A DNA stretch of 64,000 bases from Purpureocillium takamizusanense (GCF_022605165.1 NC_063072.1:124001-188000); one strand, 5' to 3'; shown: positions 1-13,031, counted from the first letter of the stretch. Translations and numbers: made by a program. Notes: generated by a model from the letters alone, not told the origin.

Positions 1-3000
1 ATATATGGATTACAGCATGTGAGCGGCGAAACGCATGCCTTGCTTTGCTTTCGAACAGGTGCAGGACTTGGCGCATCTACTGAACATGCAGCGTGACAGA
101 TAGACACACACACAGACGTCCATCATCACCATCGGGCCCAACAGCGACGTTCGCCCCTTGCTTGCCCGTTTTTATCTCTGGTGGCTACAAAGGACCAGTA
201 ATAATGCTAGCAGGACCAGCACCTGTTCTGTTAGGCGCGACGGTTGGTCAAGTACCAATGCAACGCAGACGCACGCACGCACGTTGCACCGTGGGGCCCC
301 CCCTCGCATCCTCATCAAACTGCGGCCGAGACTCTAGCGGGGGGTGGACGAGAACGAGGGCTCGTCCCTGATTAGCAACGACGGCGCGCCTGACGATTTA
401 CATGAATGTGTCCCATCTCAATCTCAACGGCGACGACGACGGCGACGACATGGTCAATAGTCACCCCAAGGCCCGCGTCGTCAGCAGACAAATTTCGGCC
501 AAGGAAAGACCAAAGACATTGGACATACGTATATACGAGCATCATACGGGTCATGGGACGGTCGTGCGGGACGCAGCGCACGGGGCCAAGGCGGGCGTCA
601 TGCCATTGTGGTGTGTCGGATGGCATCAAAACGGCCGCAAACACCAGCGCGCCGTGGTCACCGCCGCCGTCGCCGCCGTCCTGCGGTAACGTGCCGCGTG
701 GGACCCGGGCCCGCACCGGGGTATTACGAGGAAGTAGAGAACCTCTGGGCACGACATGTTGCCTTTTTTTCTCGCGCGCCATACGAAGCATGTACGGGAG
801 CAATTGCCGTGGCAAAAAGCAATCTCGTATGTTGCGGAGAAACCTGGGTGCAGCAGCGGAAGACAAGGCACAGTGAGTGATTCATGAAGACGAGCTCGGC
901 GCCTTCGTGCTGTGCGTGCAGCAGTGTGCGAGCGAAGCACCAAACAAGCACGGCAACGTCGTCGTCGCCAATGTCTCCCACCTGGCGGAAGTTGTTGGCG
1001 CGGGGCGTCTGGAATGCGGCAACACCGCATCAAGCCAAGTCTTGCCCCCGGCGTCGTCCAAAGACGCAGTTGTCAGGCCGACGATCATGGCGACGATGAC
1101 ATGCCGAGCCGAGGATCACAGATGTTGTTGGATCGACGACGTCCTGTACTGCGATGCGATGCGATTCGATGCGCGATGCCCGGATGTCGACACTGCCGGA
1201 TGACATTGAGGAGCCACGGTTGGGGACTGAAGATGCATGGAGCCTGCCTGTGTGAACCAGGGGCGACAATTCCGCACAGGCCTGGACCTCTACTGGCCCC
1301 CCCTCCCGTGTCGCCACCGACGGTCCGGATCACTGACGCCGCTTGGGCGAGTTGCTTGACTCGCCTAATTCCGCCATCGCGTCGTGAAGACGGGAAGCAA
1401 TGCGTTCTGAACTTCTGCAGATGGTGCCAGGTGCAAAAGAGCCAGCTACACCTCGACTCAGTAGCGCACCAGTCTAGCGGCCGGGCGAGAGGCGTTCCAA
1501 TTCCACAGCAGGTACCTAAGGTACCTTAGTACATGCCCCATTGGACGAGGTGCCGTTCGAATTGCGCCTGGCGTCCGCCCCTGGCGATGGCATGGTGTTG
1601 ATGGGTGGTGAGGCTACGCACCTTGGACGCTTAGGAGGCTTGGCAAGCCGTGTCGACCCTACTGAACCTTGTTTGCAATAGATGGATCTCGTCGCTCATG
1701 GTTGCTTTCAGGTTCAGATGGAGTGCACGAGAAGGGCCGCAGTGGAGAGGGCCGTCCATCCGTCAGTCGGCGAGTGAGAGGACCTAGCGCCGGCCCGCGC
1801 ACGCAGTGGAGCGCGCGCCGCCCGTGCTCCACGGGCTCCACTGAGGAAGCTGTGTGTGCTCAGGACATGAGTGAGGTGTGCTACCCCGTGCAGCCTGTGC
1901 TCCAGGGCAGTGCTGCAGTGGGGAGCTGGCTGCCCGCCGCCCGCTGGTCCCTTCAAGTTCCAATGCATCTCTCCGTGCACCTCCTCATATGGCCCTGATC
2001 GGTGGCGCCGCCGACATGGCTTGCGTGGCTGCCGCCGCAGGGTCATTGATCTCTCTGTGCCAACGACTGGCTCGCGAGGGGGGAGGGATGGGGAGTGCAG
2101 TGTAGATGGAGAGAGATGGAGAGAGAGGCCATGGCCCATCCATGAGTCCGATGGATGGATGGATGGATGGATGAATGAATGGATGGATGCTCCTCGGCCG
2201 CCCAAGCGTCTGTTCCATTTGGCGGTTGCCGCCGCCGCCGCATCCAGCCAATCTCCCGCCTACGGCGTCCCTGGCTGCATCCAATCCCGGCCCGCCAGGT
2301 GCGCCCCCCACCTCCATCCCAGCGGGCGCCTTTGAGAGGTGGAGTGCAGAGCTTGCGGGCCAGCAGTTCAGTGCAGTGCAGTTGTAGCAGCAGCAGCAGC
2401 AAGCACCGGCCCTGGCAGCTTTGGCCTTTCCTGTCCTGGCCTCCATGGATGGCCTGGCCTAGGCTTGGCGCTGGCCCTGGTCAAGGTACCACGTTCAGAT
2501 GGCAGCCAGCAGGCAGGTCTAGCAAGGTAATTGAGGTATACTAGTACTATACCTCTGGCGGCCCCCATGGCAGCCCCAGCGCAAGGTCCCGTGCAAGGAA
2601 GGCCCGTCCTCCTCGTCGTGCCTCTTCTCCTTCCCATTCTTCTTCTTCTTCCTCGTCCTCGTCCTCGTCCTCCTCCGCCGCCACGTGCTACTGCTGCTTC
2701 AACTGCTTCTGCTTCTGCTTCTGCCTTTGCTGCCCACTCCTCCCATCGGTCTGGCCACTGTACCGCCCTGCTACCTTCCATTGGTCTGGTCTGAACGACA
2801 CCCCTGAGTCTGCCGGGCCTGCACTCCGTGTCGTCTGTAAGGGGAGGTACCTCTACTAGTCCCATATCAAAAGCCCGCCTCGCACGTCCACCTCGCTCTC
2901 CCCTCTCTCTCGCCATCTCCTCCGAAGGGAAAGCCATCCACGCAACATACCGCGACAGGCATCGACAGCAACGCTTCTACAATACCAATTCGCCTCTATT

Positions 3001-3705
3001 CTCTCCGCCGGCCATCGCTTCTCACACCACGCACAAACATCGTCGTCGACAACAAAAAAAGTCTAGACATCCACACCCCCCTTTTCGTCCGCTTTCGTTC
3101 GACGCCCCTCCCCCCGTTGGCGTGGCTCCCCTACTTGGCACCTCAGCAATGCTGCGCCGCTGATCATTCACCACCTGACCACCACACTCACCGACCCGTG
3201 CCAGACATTGTGCTCGAACAGCGCAGCTTGCCAAGCGTGGACACTTTGTCCTTGTTTACCATCACCAACAATTGGTGCGATCCGGCCTGATATCTGTCAC
3301 CAGTTTCATCCCTTGGTCGCCGCCAGAGAGAGGCACGCAAGCCACGCTCTGCTTGCTTCGCCCCCAGGCTGCGTCACAGCGGGTACGTACCATTGTACCT
3401 TATCTTGCGCCTCGACGGTTGGGGCTCGCTTGAATAGCGACCCTGGCAGGCAGCAGACTCTTCACCTGCAACTCCTCTCCGTTGGCGGCTCCACGGCGAC
3501 ATACGCAAGCCGCTGCTCGTGATATTTGCAGCCCTCGCTGACTGTATCCTCCCCTCCACGCAGGAGAACCGATTGAACCCAACTAGCCCCGAGCTTTGAT
3601 CTATCGGACCAGACACCCCTGACGTGGCTCGGCAGCCGCTCAAGTGCCGACTCCTCCCACCCGGTCTTGCACGCGAACAAGCATCTCAGCGCTCTGGCAG
3701 TCACG
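1..3705. other. Gene-free GC-rich stretch, probable long promoter/leader
   Basis: I see no convincing coding region here. Open frames on both strands overlap one another, have no domain character and look like chance frames in GC-rich DNA. Visible structure: a palindromic GGTACCTAAGGTACC block near 1511-1528, a tetranucleotide ATGG run at 2151-2188, TTC/CTC-rich repeats at about 2637-2690, and a pyrimidine-rich stretch at about 2875-2935 followed by CA-rich sequence. The last two are typical of a fungal promoter and 5' leader for the gene starting at 3706. Confidence 0.55.
2151..2188. repeat. ATGG tetranucleotide microsatellite
   Basis: Imperfect tandem ATGG units with two ATGA variants, lying outside any recognised gene. 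Confidence 0.85.
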
Positions 3706-4209
3706 ATGACGACGTCGATCAACATGGCGACGCTCGACGAAAAGACGGCGCCCCAGGCCGGCCTCCATATTGACACGACGGCTAGGGCCATGCCAGAAAA
3801 GACGGCAGCCATGTCGAGCGCGAAGACGGCATGCCCGACAGCCCTAGACAAGACGCCGTCGTACAGTGGCCAGACGACGCCGCGGTCGGAAAACATCAAC
3901 CCTTTCGACACGGACGTCGAGGCCATGGTGACCAACTCGTCGTCGGACAAGTGCCTGCGGTCCAGCGTGGTGCTGACGAGGAAGAACGACTGCCAGGTGT
4001 GGCCCGGTCAGGACCAGTGGAAGCAGCGGGCCAAGGCGGCCAAGAAGCAGCGCGGCTGCAAGTGCATGGCCCGCCTCAGCCGCCGCAACCGCATCGCCGT
4101 CAAGGTCCTGGTGGTGCTCCTCGTCGTGGGCGCTGCTGTGGCTATTGGCTTTGGCGTCAGCAAGCCGCTGGGCGCACCGATCTGGGGCGACAAGGGCAAG
4201 CAGAACTAG
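3706..4209 (+). CDS. Small single-pass membrane protein, unknown function
   Basis: The single-exon frame gives 167 residues from the first ATG at 3706; codons upstream are in frame but lack an ATG. The N-terminal ~100 residues are Ser/Thr-rich and probably disordered, with no signal peptide. A Lys/Arg-rich stretch at about 105-132 contains a Cys-Lys-Cys. It leads into one hydrophobic helix at about 133-151 (VLVVLLVVGAAVAIGF), followed by a short polar tail ending GDKGKQN. This is the layout of a type II or near tail-anchored protein, with the basic segment on the cytosolic side. I do not recognise the family. A pyrimidine-rich putative leader lies 0.8 kb upstream. That it is a real gene is inferred from the coherent topology; function is unknown. 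Confidence 0.6.
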   Translation: MTTSINMATLDEKTAPQAGLHIDTTARAMPEKTAAMSSAKTACPTALDKTPSYSGQTTPRSENINPFDTDVEAMVTNSSSDKCLRSSVVLTRKNDCQVWPGQDQWKQRAKAAKKQRGCKCMARLSRRNRIAVKVLVVLLVVGAAVAIGFGVSKPLGAPIWGDKGKQN

Positions 4210-5836
4210 ACGGCGGCGGCGGCGACGATGACGGCGACTACGGCAGATGGTCCAGATCATCATCGATTTCACAGCACCGGCTCAATCGCAGAGCAGACCT
4301 GAAAGACCCATGTACATAGAGCTGCTGCTCGCGTCGACACTATGGGCAACACGACATCCGTCAAACAGACGGAGCGACACATGACTTCACATCACAACAA
4401 ATCACAAGACAAGACAAAACAAGCACAGCCCGGCGTTTGGAGTTTAGCTTGGCACATTCGTTCGTTACACACAAGGGACGTAGGAAGACGTCGAGGCAGA
4501 TGTTCTGTCGACGCGCAAAGGGGATATTAATGCATCATATTTCATATCTTGTACGGCCAGACACGGACGGCACCCAACGAGGGCGAAGGCAGAGATGCGG
4601 CGTCCATCTAGACACGAGGAGCAAGTACACGCACTACTGCTACACTACAGGCCTGAGGGAGGCCGCAGCTACGTATGTACAGACCCGGCCACGCGGCCGG
4701 GACAATCAAAGTTAATATCTTTTGCGACCGGCCGACTTTGGTGTCGGCACTCGGCGTGTTGGGCAGTAGGCTCTGCACGCGATGCAAGCCATGGCTCTAT
4801 GTGACGGACCGAATTGCCGTGACGTTAATCTGTATGTAAAGTAGTGAAAATCGGTGTGATGCCATTGGTGACGGGGCAGAGTTTAGTTGCTCGATTTCAT
4901 TTGTTCATGACGCATTTTAGGGTGCTGACGGCGCGGCTGTTCCTGCACGAGCGGCGGGGGGGGGGCCAAAATGGCGCCCGTGGTGGCTCCATGATCGGAG
5001 GCTGTCAGGCTGTGGCTGTCCACTGTGTGTTTTTTTGGTGGTGAGGTGGGTTCGAAAGGGGGCGAGGGATTGGATGATGGAGTGGAGGCAGCTACCTAGC
5101 CCACCAGCCCTAAGAAGTGCAGGTGGAGGTGGGTGATCGATCGACCTTGGTGCTATTAGGTGCTGCAGCCCGCTGGAGCAGGGGAGCCACGCCTGTAGGT
5201 CACCCACGCGGTGAGTGTGGTCGGTTAGTAGGGTAGGGTAGTGGAGGGGCCCTGCCTGGGCTGCCTTTTTGGCGTCCTTGCCCAGCCAGGCAGTAGGTAG
5301 GTAGAGTACCAAGTCAGGTAGATGTATGTATCTGGGTGGATATCCGTTGTTGTTTTTGTTGGGTATCTGAGGCTGGGGTATGAGATTGGGAGGTGAGAGA
5401 TGTACGTACGTACGTATGTACAGAGGAGGGACGTGGCTCAGCAGCCGGGAGAGAGTGGGAGGAGGGCAGGGCATGTCATAGGGGGTGAGGAGGAGTAGGG
5501 GAGGGGGAGAAGGAGAATGATGATGATGATGGTGGTGGTGATAACGATGATGACGCAGTCACATTGTACTCCCGCGAGCCATACATACCTAGTGCCTATA
5601 TGCACTCAATCTCCCCTTCCCAAGTAGGTACTAAGGTAGCCTGGCTACCACTCAGACAGCTCCATTGAAGACAAAACAGGCAGGCTTGCAAGTCATAGAC
5701 GAAACTCGCTTATCACCCCGTCGCCGTACGAACATCAGCTCACTATCATACACCGTACTTCCGATTGTACACGTATATAGCGCGCCTATGACCGGGCACG
5801 AGGCAAGACGCTCATCCAACGACCTGGAATCCCAGT

Positions 5837-5858
5837 AGAGAGAGAGAGAGAGAGAGAG
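5837..5858. repeat. AG dinucleotide microsatellite
   Basis: Uninterrupted alternating A and G for 22 nt in intergenic DNA. Confidence 0.85.
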
Positions 5859-5980
5859 CACAGGCGTTGGGTTTGTATGTATGCCGTGCGTGCTCTCAGA
5901 GCTATGTACGATGCGAACGGTGTGTAGATATGAGCGGAACTTGGGGTACTACCTACCTATCTTGGGTTATCTTGCGGTAG

Positions 5981-6008
5981 CTGCCCTGCCCTGCCCTGCC
6001 CTGCCCTG
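5981..6008. repeat. CTGCC pentamer tandem repeat
   Basis: About five and a half consecutive CTGCC units, followed by GGGGCC. Confidence 0.85.
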
Positions 6009-6814
6009 GGGCCTTGGGTGCAAATCGTAGTGCGGTGACTGATGGACGGAAGGACGGACGGGGCTGGCTCCTGTGTACTACCTTGAGTACGTAGGTCAAG
6101 AGGAGGTGGGTTCGCGGGCTGGCGCACCACCTCGCACCAGCATGGTATCGTGGCCCTGCAAGCACGAGGAGATTGGGGGAGGGGGTTGAGCTTTCTATAC
6201 AAGCAGGTAGGTAGGTATTTATACACAGACATATATATCAGGCGAACGGGACAACATACATAGACAGGATAGCATCAGGACAGGGACAGGGACAGGATGA
6301 ATGGCATTTACAACAAGACCGTACCTCGACTGCACTGAACTGCAATAGAAGGGGCAGTTGGCGGAGCGTCAATTGAGGGGCGCACGACACAGAGCTTTTT
6401 CTTTTTCTTTTCTTTCAAATCGTACGGCAGGGTTTTCCTTCCCGTGCGAACCAAGGGCGCAAGGCTGAGTCGAGTTGAGAGATGAGGGCTCAGGCAAAGT
6501 ATGTATGTATGTAGTAGGTATACGTGAGGCAAACGACCGGTGGAGGGTCGAGTGGTGGGCATCAACGGCCGGTGCAGAAGATCTGTCGGGGCGAAACTGG
6601 GACAGACAGGCAACGCAACGCAACGCAAGGGATATATCGACAAAGGGCAGGGCAGGGTAGGGCAGCACGCACTCGAACCGCACGGAACGGCACGCAATTA
6701 CCTTGGCAACCTACCTGCCCAGCGTTGAACCAGTAGTACTTCGCATGCAGTCTTCTACTCGACGGTTACAGGCACCATTTAAAACATGATGCTGGGCTCG
6801 CCTGTATATTACCT

Positions 6815-6839
6815 TGCGTGCGTGCGTGCGTGCGTGCGC
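6815..6839. repeat. GCGT tetranucleotide repeat
   Basis: Six consecutive GCGT units in intergenic DNA. Confidence 0.8.
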
Positions 6840-7797
6840 GTCGTCAGGCCATGCTCCTTCTCGCAAAGCCTGCGACCGTCTTGGCAGTATGCCCGCCAAC
6901 CACATGCGCCTACGAGTCCATCGCAGCTCTCGTCACGTCATCGGCTCAAGAGAGGACAAAGGCTCACATGCTTCCTCACCCAACGTGCTCTCCTCTCCTT
7001 CCTCTCCGTCTTCTTAGTCTTGTTCTTATTCCTATCCTTTTGGTGCCCGGCTGGCTGGTCTGCTTCGTGCATGACCCCATGACCCATCCACATCGTCGTC
7101 TCCCGCCCTTTTCCTGCTTCCCGGGCTGTGCCTCGATGCCTTCCCCTCCCGTCCGTAGTTGAAAAGTACAATGCATGCTATTATCAAGGCACGTCAAGAG
7201 CAGCCCATGACAGCAACGAGATAGGAAAGAGAAAAAAGGGGGAGACCCCCGACAAAACACCGAGGAACCGTGTTATCCCTGGGCCAGCCCAAAATCCAAC
7301 CCAGTGGGCGCGCAGACATCTGCTCTTCCGGCCCGCTCTCTCATCTCTGCGCGAGCTCCCCGTCGCGGATCGCACGCGCAGTTGTCATCTCGGCTTCCTT
7401 CCCTGACGCGTCCGCGCGTCTCTTCTATACGATTCGGTAGCCTGCCTATCCGCCGTGCCTGAAGGAGGGGCAGGTCGGCGACGGGCAGATGCCACAACAA
7501 GACAAAGAAAATAAACAAAAGGCGCGAGCGTAGGGTTACAAGAGTTCAACGTTGGTTTCTCTCTCATCGCCGATCCATCGGCCCTCCCAGGGCCATGGTC
7601 TCGACAATTGTGATTATGCAATACTGCATGCCAGCAGGCAGACGGGCAGCCATAGCAGCAACCTATAAAGGGGCAATAGTGTCGGGGACGACAACTCCCC
7701 CGTTCTTGCTGTCGTCGTTTGCTCCAGGAGCTACGCAGCTCGTTGGCTTGTACGCGTTTGTCACACGGTACGGTTTTCGGTTCGATGGGCGTAAAAA

Positions 7798-8907
7798 TCA
7801 GACGGACTGATACAGCAAAAGCGGCTCGCCGACGTTTTCGATCTCGGGAATCGTGCACTTGAGGTCGAATGCCTTGGACAGCACAATCTTGAAGATCTGT
7901 CGCACGTGTCAGCTCACACTATACGCAGCAGAGGGCGGCTCCGGGTGCCCACCTTTTGCACGTTGATGCTGTGGCTCGTGCTCGAGAAAATGAGCGACGC
8001 GCGCATGGCCTTGGCGAAGCGCCTCGCCTGACGATGGCGTCAGCAGCATTCCAGTTGTCACGAGACAAGCGACACCTACCTGGTTCGAAATCTCCTCCTG
8101 GTCCTGCAGCGGAAAGTTGACAAAGTGGTCATACTTTGTGCCGACGAGAATGGGAATGGCCGTCTTATTAAAGCCGCGCCCCTGGCGGTACCACTCCTTG
8201 ATGCTGTTGAGGGTGCTCTTGCGCGTCAGGTCGAACATGAAGAGGATGGCGACGGCGTCGTTGCAGACGAGGGGCAGCATGTTGACAAACTCGCGCTGGC
8301 CGCCAAGGTCCCATATGGAAAAGGTGATTTCTGTGTTGCGGATGGAAATGGTCTTTTCCATAAAGTTGACGCCTAGCGTCTGGATGTAGTCCTCGTCCCA
8401 GCTGCCCTCGACGTACTTGACCATGAGCGACGTCTTGCCAATCTGGGCGTCGCCGACCATGCCGACCTTGATGACGACGTGGTTGCGGCCGTTGGGGGGT
8501 TCGTTGGAGCCCTGCCGGGGGTCACCGGCATGGGATTGGGGCGGCGGCGGGTTCGAATTGGACGCGTTGGACGGGTTCGACATGCGGCTGGCGGGCCGCG
8601 AATGCGAGGTGGCGTTGGAGACGGGCGGCGTGTATCTCGAGGCGGGGTCGTCGTCGTGTTGCCGCGGGCTGCTGGGCAGGCCCTGGTCGAGGGACTGACT
8701 CTGGTGGTGGAAGGGGAAGCCGCCCGTCTGCGGATGCGGCGAGCCGTCGAGGCCGCCGAGGGTGTCGTCGGGGCCGTCTTGTGACGGGGTGGGCGGTGGG
8801 AGCTGGTCATGGTCGGCGGGCAGCGGTGGCGGCGGCTGCTGCTGATACTGCTGCTGCTGCTGCTGTTGCTCGAGCTGCGGCGGCGGAAGCTGTTGATCTG
8901 CGTCCAT
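7798..8907 (-). CDS. spg1: Septum-promoting Ras-like GTPase (Spg1/Tem1)
   Basis: This is the small GTPase at the head of the septation initiation / mitotic exit network; it acts at spindle pole bodies to trigger septum formation. Three exons read on the minus strand (8907-8080, 8027-7953, 7896-7798) give 333 residues. Introns of 52 and 56 nt have GTAGGT and GTGGGC donors. The GTPase core shows a P-loop (GDAQIGKTS), a WDLGGQ switch II and a GTKYD guanine-specificity loop, and continues through [20 protein letters not shown] to the end. The first ~170 residues are a Q/P/S-rich extension starting [10 protein letters not shown]. The start is the first ATG: the frame stays open upstream to about 9240 but has no other ATG. 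The extension length is unusual against yeast Tem1 but common in filamentous fungi. The family call is firm. Confidence 0.93.
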
Positions 8908-11612
8908 GGCGTCGACCGCGGCGGGGTCTTGGAGCTGCTCGCGAGGAGGGGCCGCTGGCTCGGTCGGGAGGTCCAGGTTGAAGCACGGCGAGGCCACAGC
9001 CTCGGGGTCTGTCGTACGCGTGTCGTCGGCGAAACAGGCGAGGACGAGCGAGTCGCGTGCGCGGGGGAGAGGGGAGATGCGGCGTGGTGCGGGATTCAGC
9101 TGTGCTGACGCATCGAAGGGGGGGGAACCGACGGGACGAGTGAGAAGCGGAGGGCGGGCGGCCCGTGATGGCGTCGGCGTCGGCGGCGGTGATGGTTGGA
9201 CGGCGGCACAAGTCACGGTGCGGAGCGGAGTTGAGGCCAAGAAAGTGCGATCTTAGCTGAGGTGAGCCCCGCCACGGAGACTGGGAGAAGGGTGGGATCG
9301 GCCGTCAATGAAGTGACGTGAATGACGGACTGGAATGCTGGTTGTGTGTTTGGTGGTGGATGTCATGAGCGAAGCCCGACAGGCAGGGAAGAGAGGTGGT
9401 GTCGATTGGCGCCAGGGCAGCGGTACGTACAGCACAGCACAGCGCGTCTACTAGCAGCAACAACTTGAAGGAAGCACACCTACGAAGTTAGTAGCAGGCA
9501 CAGGCACAGGCAGGCAGGCACAGGACCAGGGCCTCAGCTTTCGAGCCGTTCAATTCGGGTGGGGGCTCCCGATCATCCAACCAGCGGCCAGGAGAGGCGT
9601 CTAACTCGCGGCGCCCCTCGAACCGTGCGGATCGGAATTTCTCAAGCCCGCCCGCCCGCCAGGCACGCGAGCGCCCACAGCCCAATGGTCAGCGGCCATG
9701 TGCAGCGCCTGCGGTGATGAAACGTCCAGTAAAGTGCTGGTAGCAAGCGCGTCGCCTCATATCAAACAGTGCCCTGCCGCTGTCTGAACCACCCACTGAC
9801 GTGCCCGATGACCCTGGTGCCGATGAGCTGAGGAGCAGATGGGCGGGCGGGCCGAGCTGAGCTGATCGGGGCCCAACATGGCCGACCAACCCCGATTGAC
9901 GCCTCGCACGATCCATCCCTCTGCCATGCATGCCTCCACCAGATAGGAGCGCGACGGGAGCGAGCGAGCGAGTGCAACCGACAATGGGCAGCAGACGACC
10001 GGTGGTGGCTGTTTCGTGGCACGGACCGGCAGCCGAGACGTTCGCCTGGCTCTCTGCCCTACGAGGTACGACAGACAGCATCGCACGTAGTTGGGAGTTT
10101 GCGCGTTCATGCAACCCCGTGGACGGGCGCGACACTGGCGGCCTCGGCAAACTCATGCCCGTAGAACGAAGTAGGGTGGGAGCTGCTCGACTGACTCGAC
10201 GAGTCGGTGCAAGCATGTGGTGGGTGGTAGCGCAAGTACCAAGGCCGGCCGTGCATCTGTGCGAACAATGCCTTGACGAGACGATGCTCGCGGAGGGACG
10301 GGCGGACGGGCGGACGGGCGGACGGGCGGACGGGCGGACGGGCTGAGCATCGATTGAGGCCATCGCGGCACGTCAATGGGTAGGGAGAGCATCGATTGAG
10401 CTCATCAACAGGCCATCTATGCTGTGACGGCGCCGCTAGATGTCGCGGGCAGTGAAGCGACGCCGCGAAGCCTGGACGTGCGTGGCCTTGCAGACGCACC
10501 CGAGGCACTACCACCATGCCATGGAATCGAGGCCCGGAAGGAGACGATGAAACCCGTGATGCCAGTAATCCATGTCACTGTCAATAGCTGGCGCCGTCGT
10601 CCCGGGTGTTCCTAACGAGGATGCATTATTATCCCAGCGCAGCGGCACCACCAACCACCGCCCCTTCCTTGCCCCGACATCGGGAGCCGTCTGTCGCCGG
10701 GAAGCCGCAACCGCCTCCATCCGACCAGCGACGCTCCCAGTCTGTCCCATCATTTCTTCCACTTCTCCCCATTGCTCGCCATTCGACAGCACGAGCCTAT
10801 TACCCAGCCATTACCAGATGAAAACCCTCCACCCCGCACACATTGCTCTTTTCTCACCCACCCCGTGCCCCCGTCCAGTACTGCACAGCAGCTGCTCGGG
10901 GAGCAACAGGCGGGCTCGTGGATTCTCTTTACGTACCTCCATCCTCTTGGGTGCTAGGTCGGTCGGCAGCTATTATGTTTCGAATTTGCCCATTGGCCCG
11001 CCAGCGCGGTCCGCCCGACTCCACTGCGCCTGGGGGCTCATGGGTGGCCATCAATCCGGCGGTCGGTTCCAGTTGATGACAGCGACAGCACGGCACCTGC
11101 GAAAGCCGCTGTGGCAGGCCTACCAGTGCCCGTTTGCGGCGGGCAGTCGCCTTAGTCATCAGCTGTCCAGGACTCCTGCGGTCCACTGCGCGCAACTGTC
11201 GTTTCCGCGGTTGAGGTGCCCGCCCACCTGAGATGACAGAACACTACAGTGGTGCAAGCGCTGCCGCCGCCGCCGCCGCCGCCATCCCCCGTGCATGCGC
11301 GAGCAGGCGCCGAAATCCAAACGCGGGCTCCAACGGGTGACAGAGCCGGACGTCGGCGGGCAGCCGCCGCCCACGGCCTGGCACGGCTCTCCAACTTTAC
11401 CTCACGCTACGGAGTACTTCGTAGCTACGTACCCGATTTCCTCCCGCGCCCGCGCCCACACTTCCTCTCTTTCTCTTTCCTCTCCTCTCCCACCCCACGA
11501 CAAATCCTATTCCTCGTCAACACTCCCCGTGCAACCCCACGACTCTTCGTCGTCGTCGCTTCCGCTCGCACGCCCTCTCCGCTCTTCTCACAGGCCCCCT
11601 TCTTCGCCCGCA
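8908..11612. other. Gene-free stretch between divergent spg1 and gcvH
   Basis: No gene is supported between the divergent starts. The first ~330 nt upstream of spg1 stay open in frame without an ATG and are probably its leader. Other features are CAGG-rich repeats at about 9494-9524, a GC-rich octamer array at 10295-10343 with flanking 14-bp direct repeats, a CCG run at 11264-11283, and a pyrimidine-rich tract at 11460-11600, which is probably the gcvH core promoter and leader. Confidence 0.5.
10295..10343. repeat. GC-rich octamer array
   Basis: Six head-to-tail GGACGGGC units. Just downstream, the 14-mer GAGCATCGATTGAG occurs at 10345-10358 and again at 10387-10400. Confidence 0.85.
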
Positions 11613-12301
11613 ATGGCCGCATCGATTGTCTGCTCGTCCCTGCGCGCGGCCGCCCGGCCCGCCGCCATGCGCCTCGCCGCCCCCTGCCGCGCCGCTGCCG
11701 CGGCTACGCCGTTCCGCCGCTTCACCACCTCCCGCATGAGTGCGTTGCTCCCTGTTTCCTCGTTCTATCCGCCTCTCCAGCTCCTTTTCCCACGGAGTCC
11801 AATTGCATTGGCCCTTGAGGCCTGTATGATCGGCGACCGAGGACAACGCGCAGGAGGACGAGGAATCAAACAGCAGCTAGCTAACCCGTGAGTGCGCCAG
11901 GCCTCGTCCGCAAGTACACCAAGGACCACGAGTGGGTGGACCTGTCGGCCGACGGCAAGACGGGCGTCATCGGCATCTCGACGTACGCGGCCGAGCAGCT
12001 CGGCGACGTGGTCTACGTGGAGCTGCCCGAGGCCCCCGCCTCCGACTTCGTCGACCAGGGCGACGCCATCGGCGCCGTCGAGTCGGTCAAGAGCGCCTCG
12101 GACATCAACGCCCCCGTCCGCTGCAAGGTCGTCGCCGCCAACCAGCTGCTCGAAGAGAAGCCCGCCACCATCAACCAGGTCCCCGAGGACGACAGCAACG
12201 GCGGCGGCTGGATCGTCCGCGTCGAGGTCGACGAGGAGGGCGCCCGGCAGGTCGGCGAGCTGATGGATGCCGAGGCCTACAAGGCGTTTATCGAGGAGTA
12301 G
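11613..12301 (+). CDS. gcvH: Glycine cleavage system H protein, mitochondrial
   Basis: This is the lipoyl-carrying H protein of the glycine cleavage complex; it shuttles the aminomethyl group between the P, T and L proteins in the mitochondrial matrix. Exon 1 (11613-11739) encodes an Ala/Arg-rich presequence ending FRRFTTSRM. Exon 2 (11901-12301) encodes the lipoyl domain. The intron has a GTGCGT donor, a CTAAC branch point at 11881-11885 and a CAG acceptor. This phase-1 join gives SRMSLVRKYTKDHEW and 175 residues in total. The lipoylation site is the Lys in ESVKSASD (about residue 106). Length and motifs fit the family fully. An apparent GTG-initiated reading of exon 2 alone would lack the targeting peptide. 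The gene is convergent with the HMB synthase gene. Confidence 0.95.
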
Positions 12302-13031
12302 ACGAGGCGAAAAAAGAGCCGAAGTCGATGGCTATAGCCCGGCGTGGTTGCGGCGGCGGCGGCGGCGGCGGTGGCGGTGGTAGTGGTGCTCCTGCTACTG
12401 CTGCCGCCACTGCCGTCGCTGTTCCGTCTTTGTCTTTATTGCTAGATCATGTAGGGGAAGCACGCCCCATGCGGGTGCCTACACATACACACACACAAAA
12501 ATGTTTTGGACAGTTTGTTTGGAGGCCCGAGGGTTCATCGTGGCTTCGGGCGCGCGAGAGGGGCGCAGGCAGTTCAACCTGGCGGGGAGCGACGGGCATT
12601 ACGCACACACACACACACCCATACATACATATCCCGTGTACCATACCATACCGTGGTGGCTCGATTTTATCTTTAACATAGGGAGTCGAGGCGAACGATG
12701 CCAGTGGTTTTGGACTGACGTATTTGTGACTTCACATCGCTCGCTGTTGTGAAAATGGGGGCTCTGCTGCGAAACGAGACAAGTGCTCGGCAGGGCTGCA
12801 CTCGGCACACAAACCTCTGGCGCAGTCCATGGCACCGGCCTCGGGGATCGGACCACGGCAAGGATAGACTGGGAAACAGGGAAATAGTAGCACGTGTCGC
12901 CTGCTAGGGCCGGCAAAAAGTCGACAATGCTTTTTGGATCGTCGTCTATAGAGTACAGGTCATGGCGCGCATTCGGCCGTCATATAGCGTCATTCTTTGT
13001 CCCTCAACTGTCCACACACAGCCCATCATCA
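12302..13031. other. Convergent 3' region between gcvH and hem3
   Basis: No gene is seen. It contains a GGC/GGT run at 12349-12390 just past the gcvH stop and CA-repeat tracts near 12484-12497 and 12601-12618. These are presumed 3' UTRs of the two convergent genes. Confidence 0.6.

Larger units (their letters stand above)
4210..7797. other. 3.6-kb gene-free stretch rich in simple repeats
   Basis: No coding region is supported. It holds a GTAC/GTAT run at 5402-5421, an AG repeat at 5837-5858, a CTGCC pentamer array at 5981-6008, GGGACA repeats near 6280-6297 and a GCGT run at 6815-6839. Short TACCTACC/TAGGTA words recur throughout. It includes the 3' flanks of the gene ending at 4209 and of the GTPase gene ending at 7798. 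Confidence 0.5.

Noticed and set aside
11888..12301. gcvH as a single-exon gene starting at a GTG at 11888
   Set aside because: A consensus intron joins exon 2 to an upstream ATG exon encoding a mitochondrial presequence.
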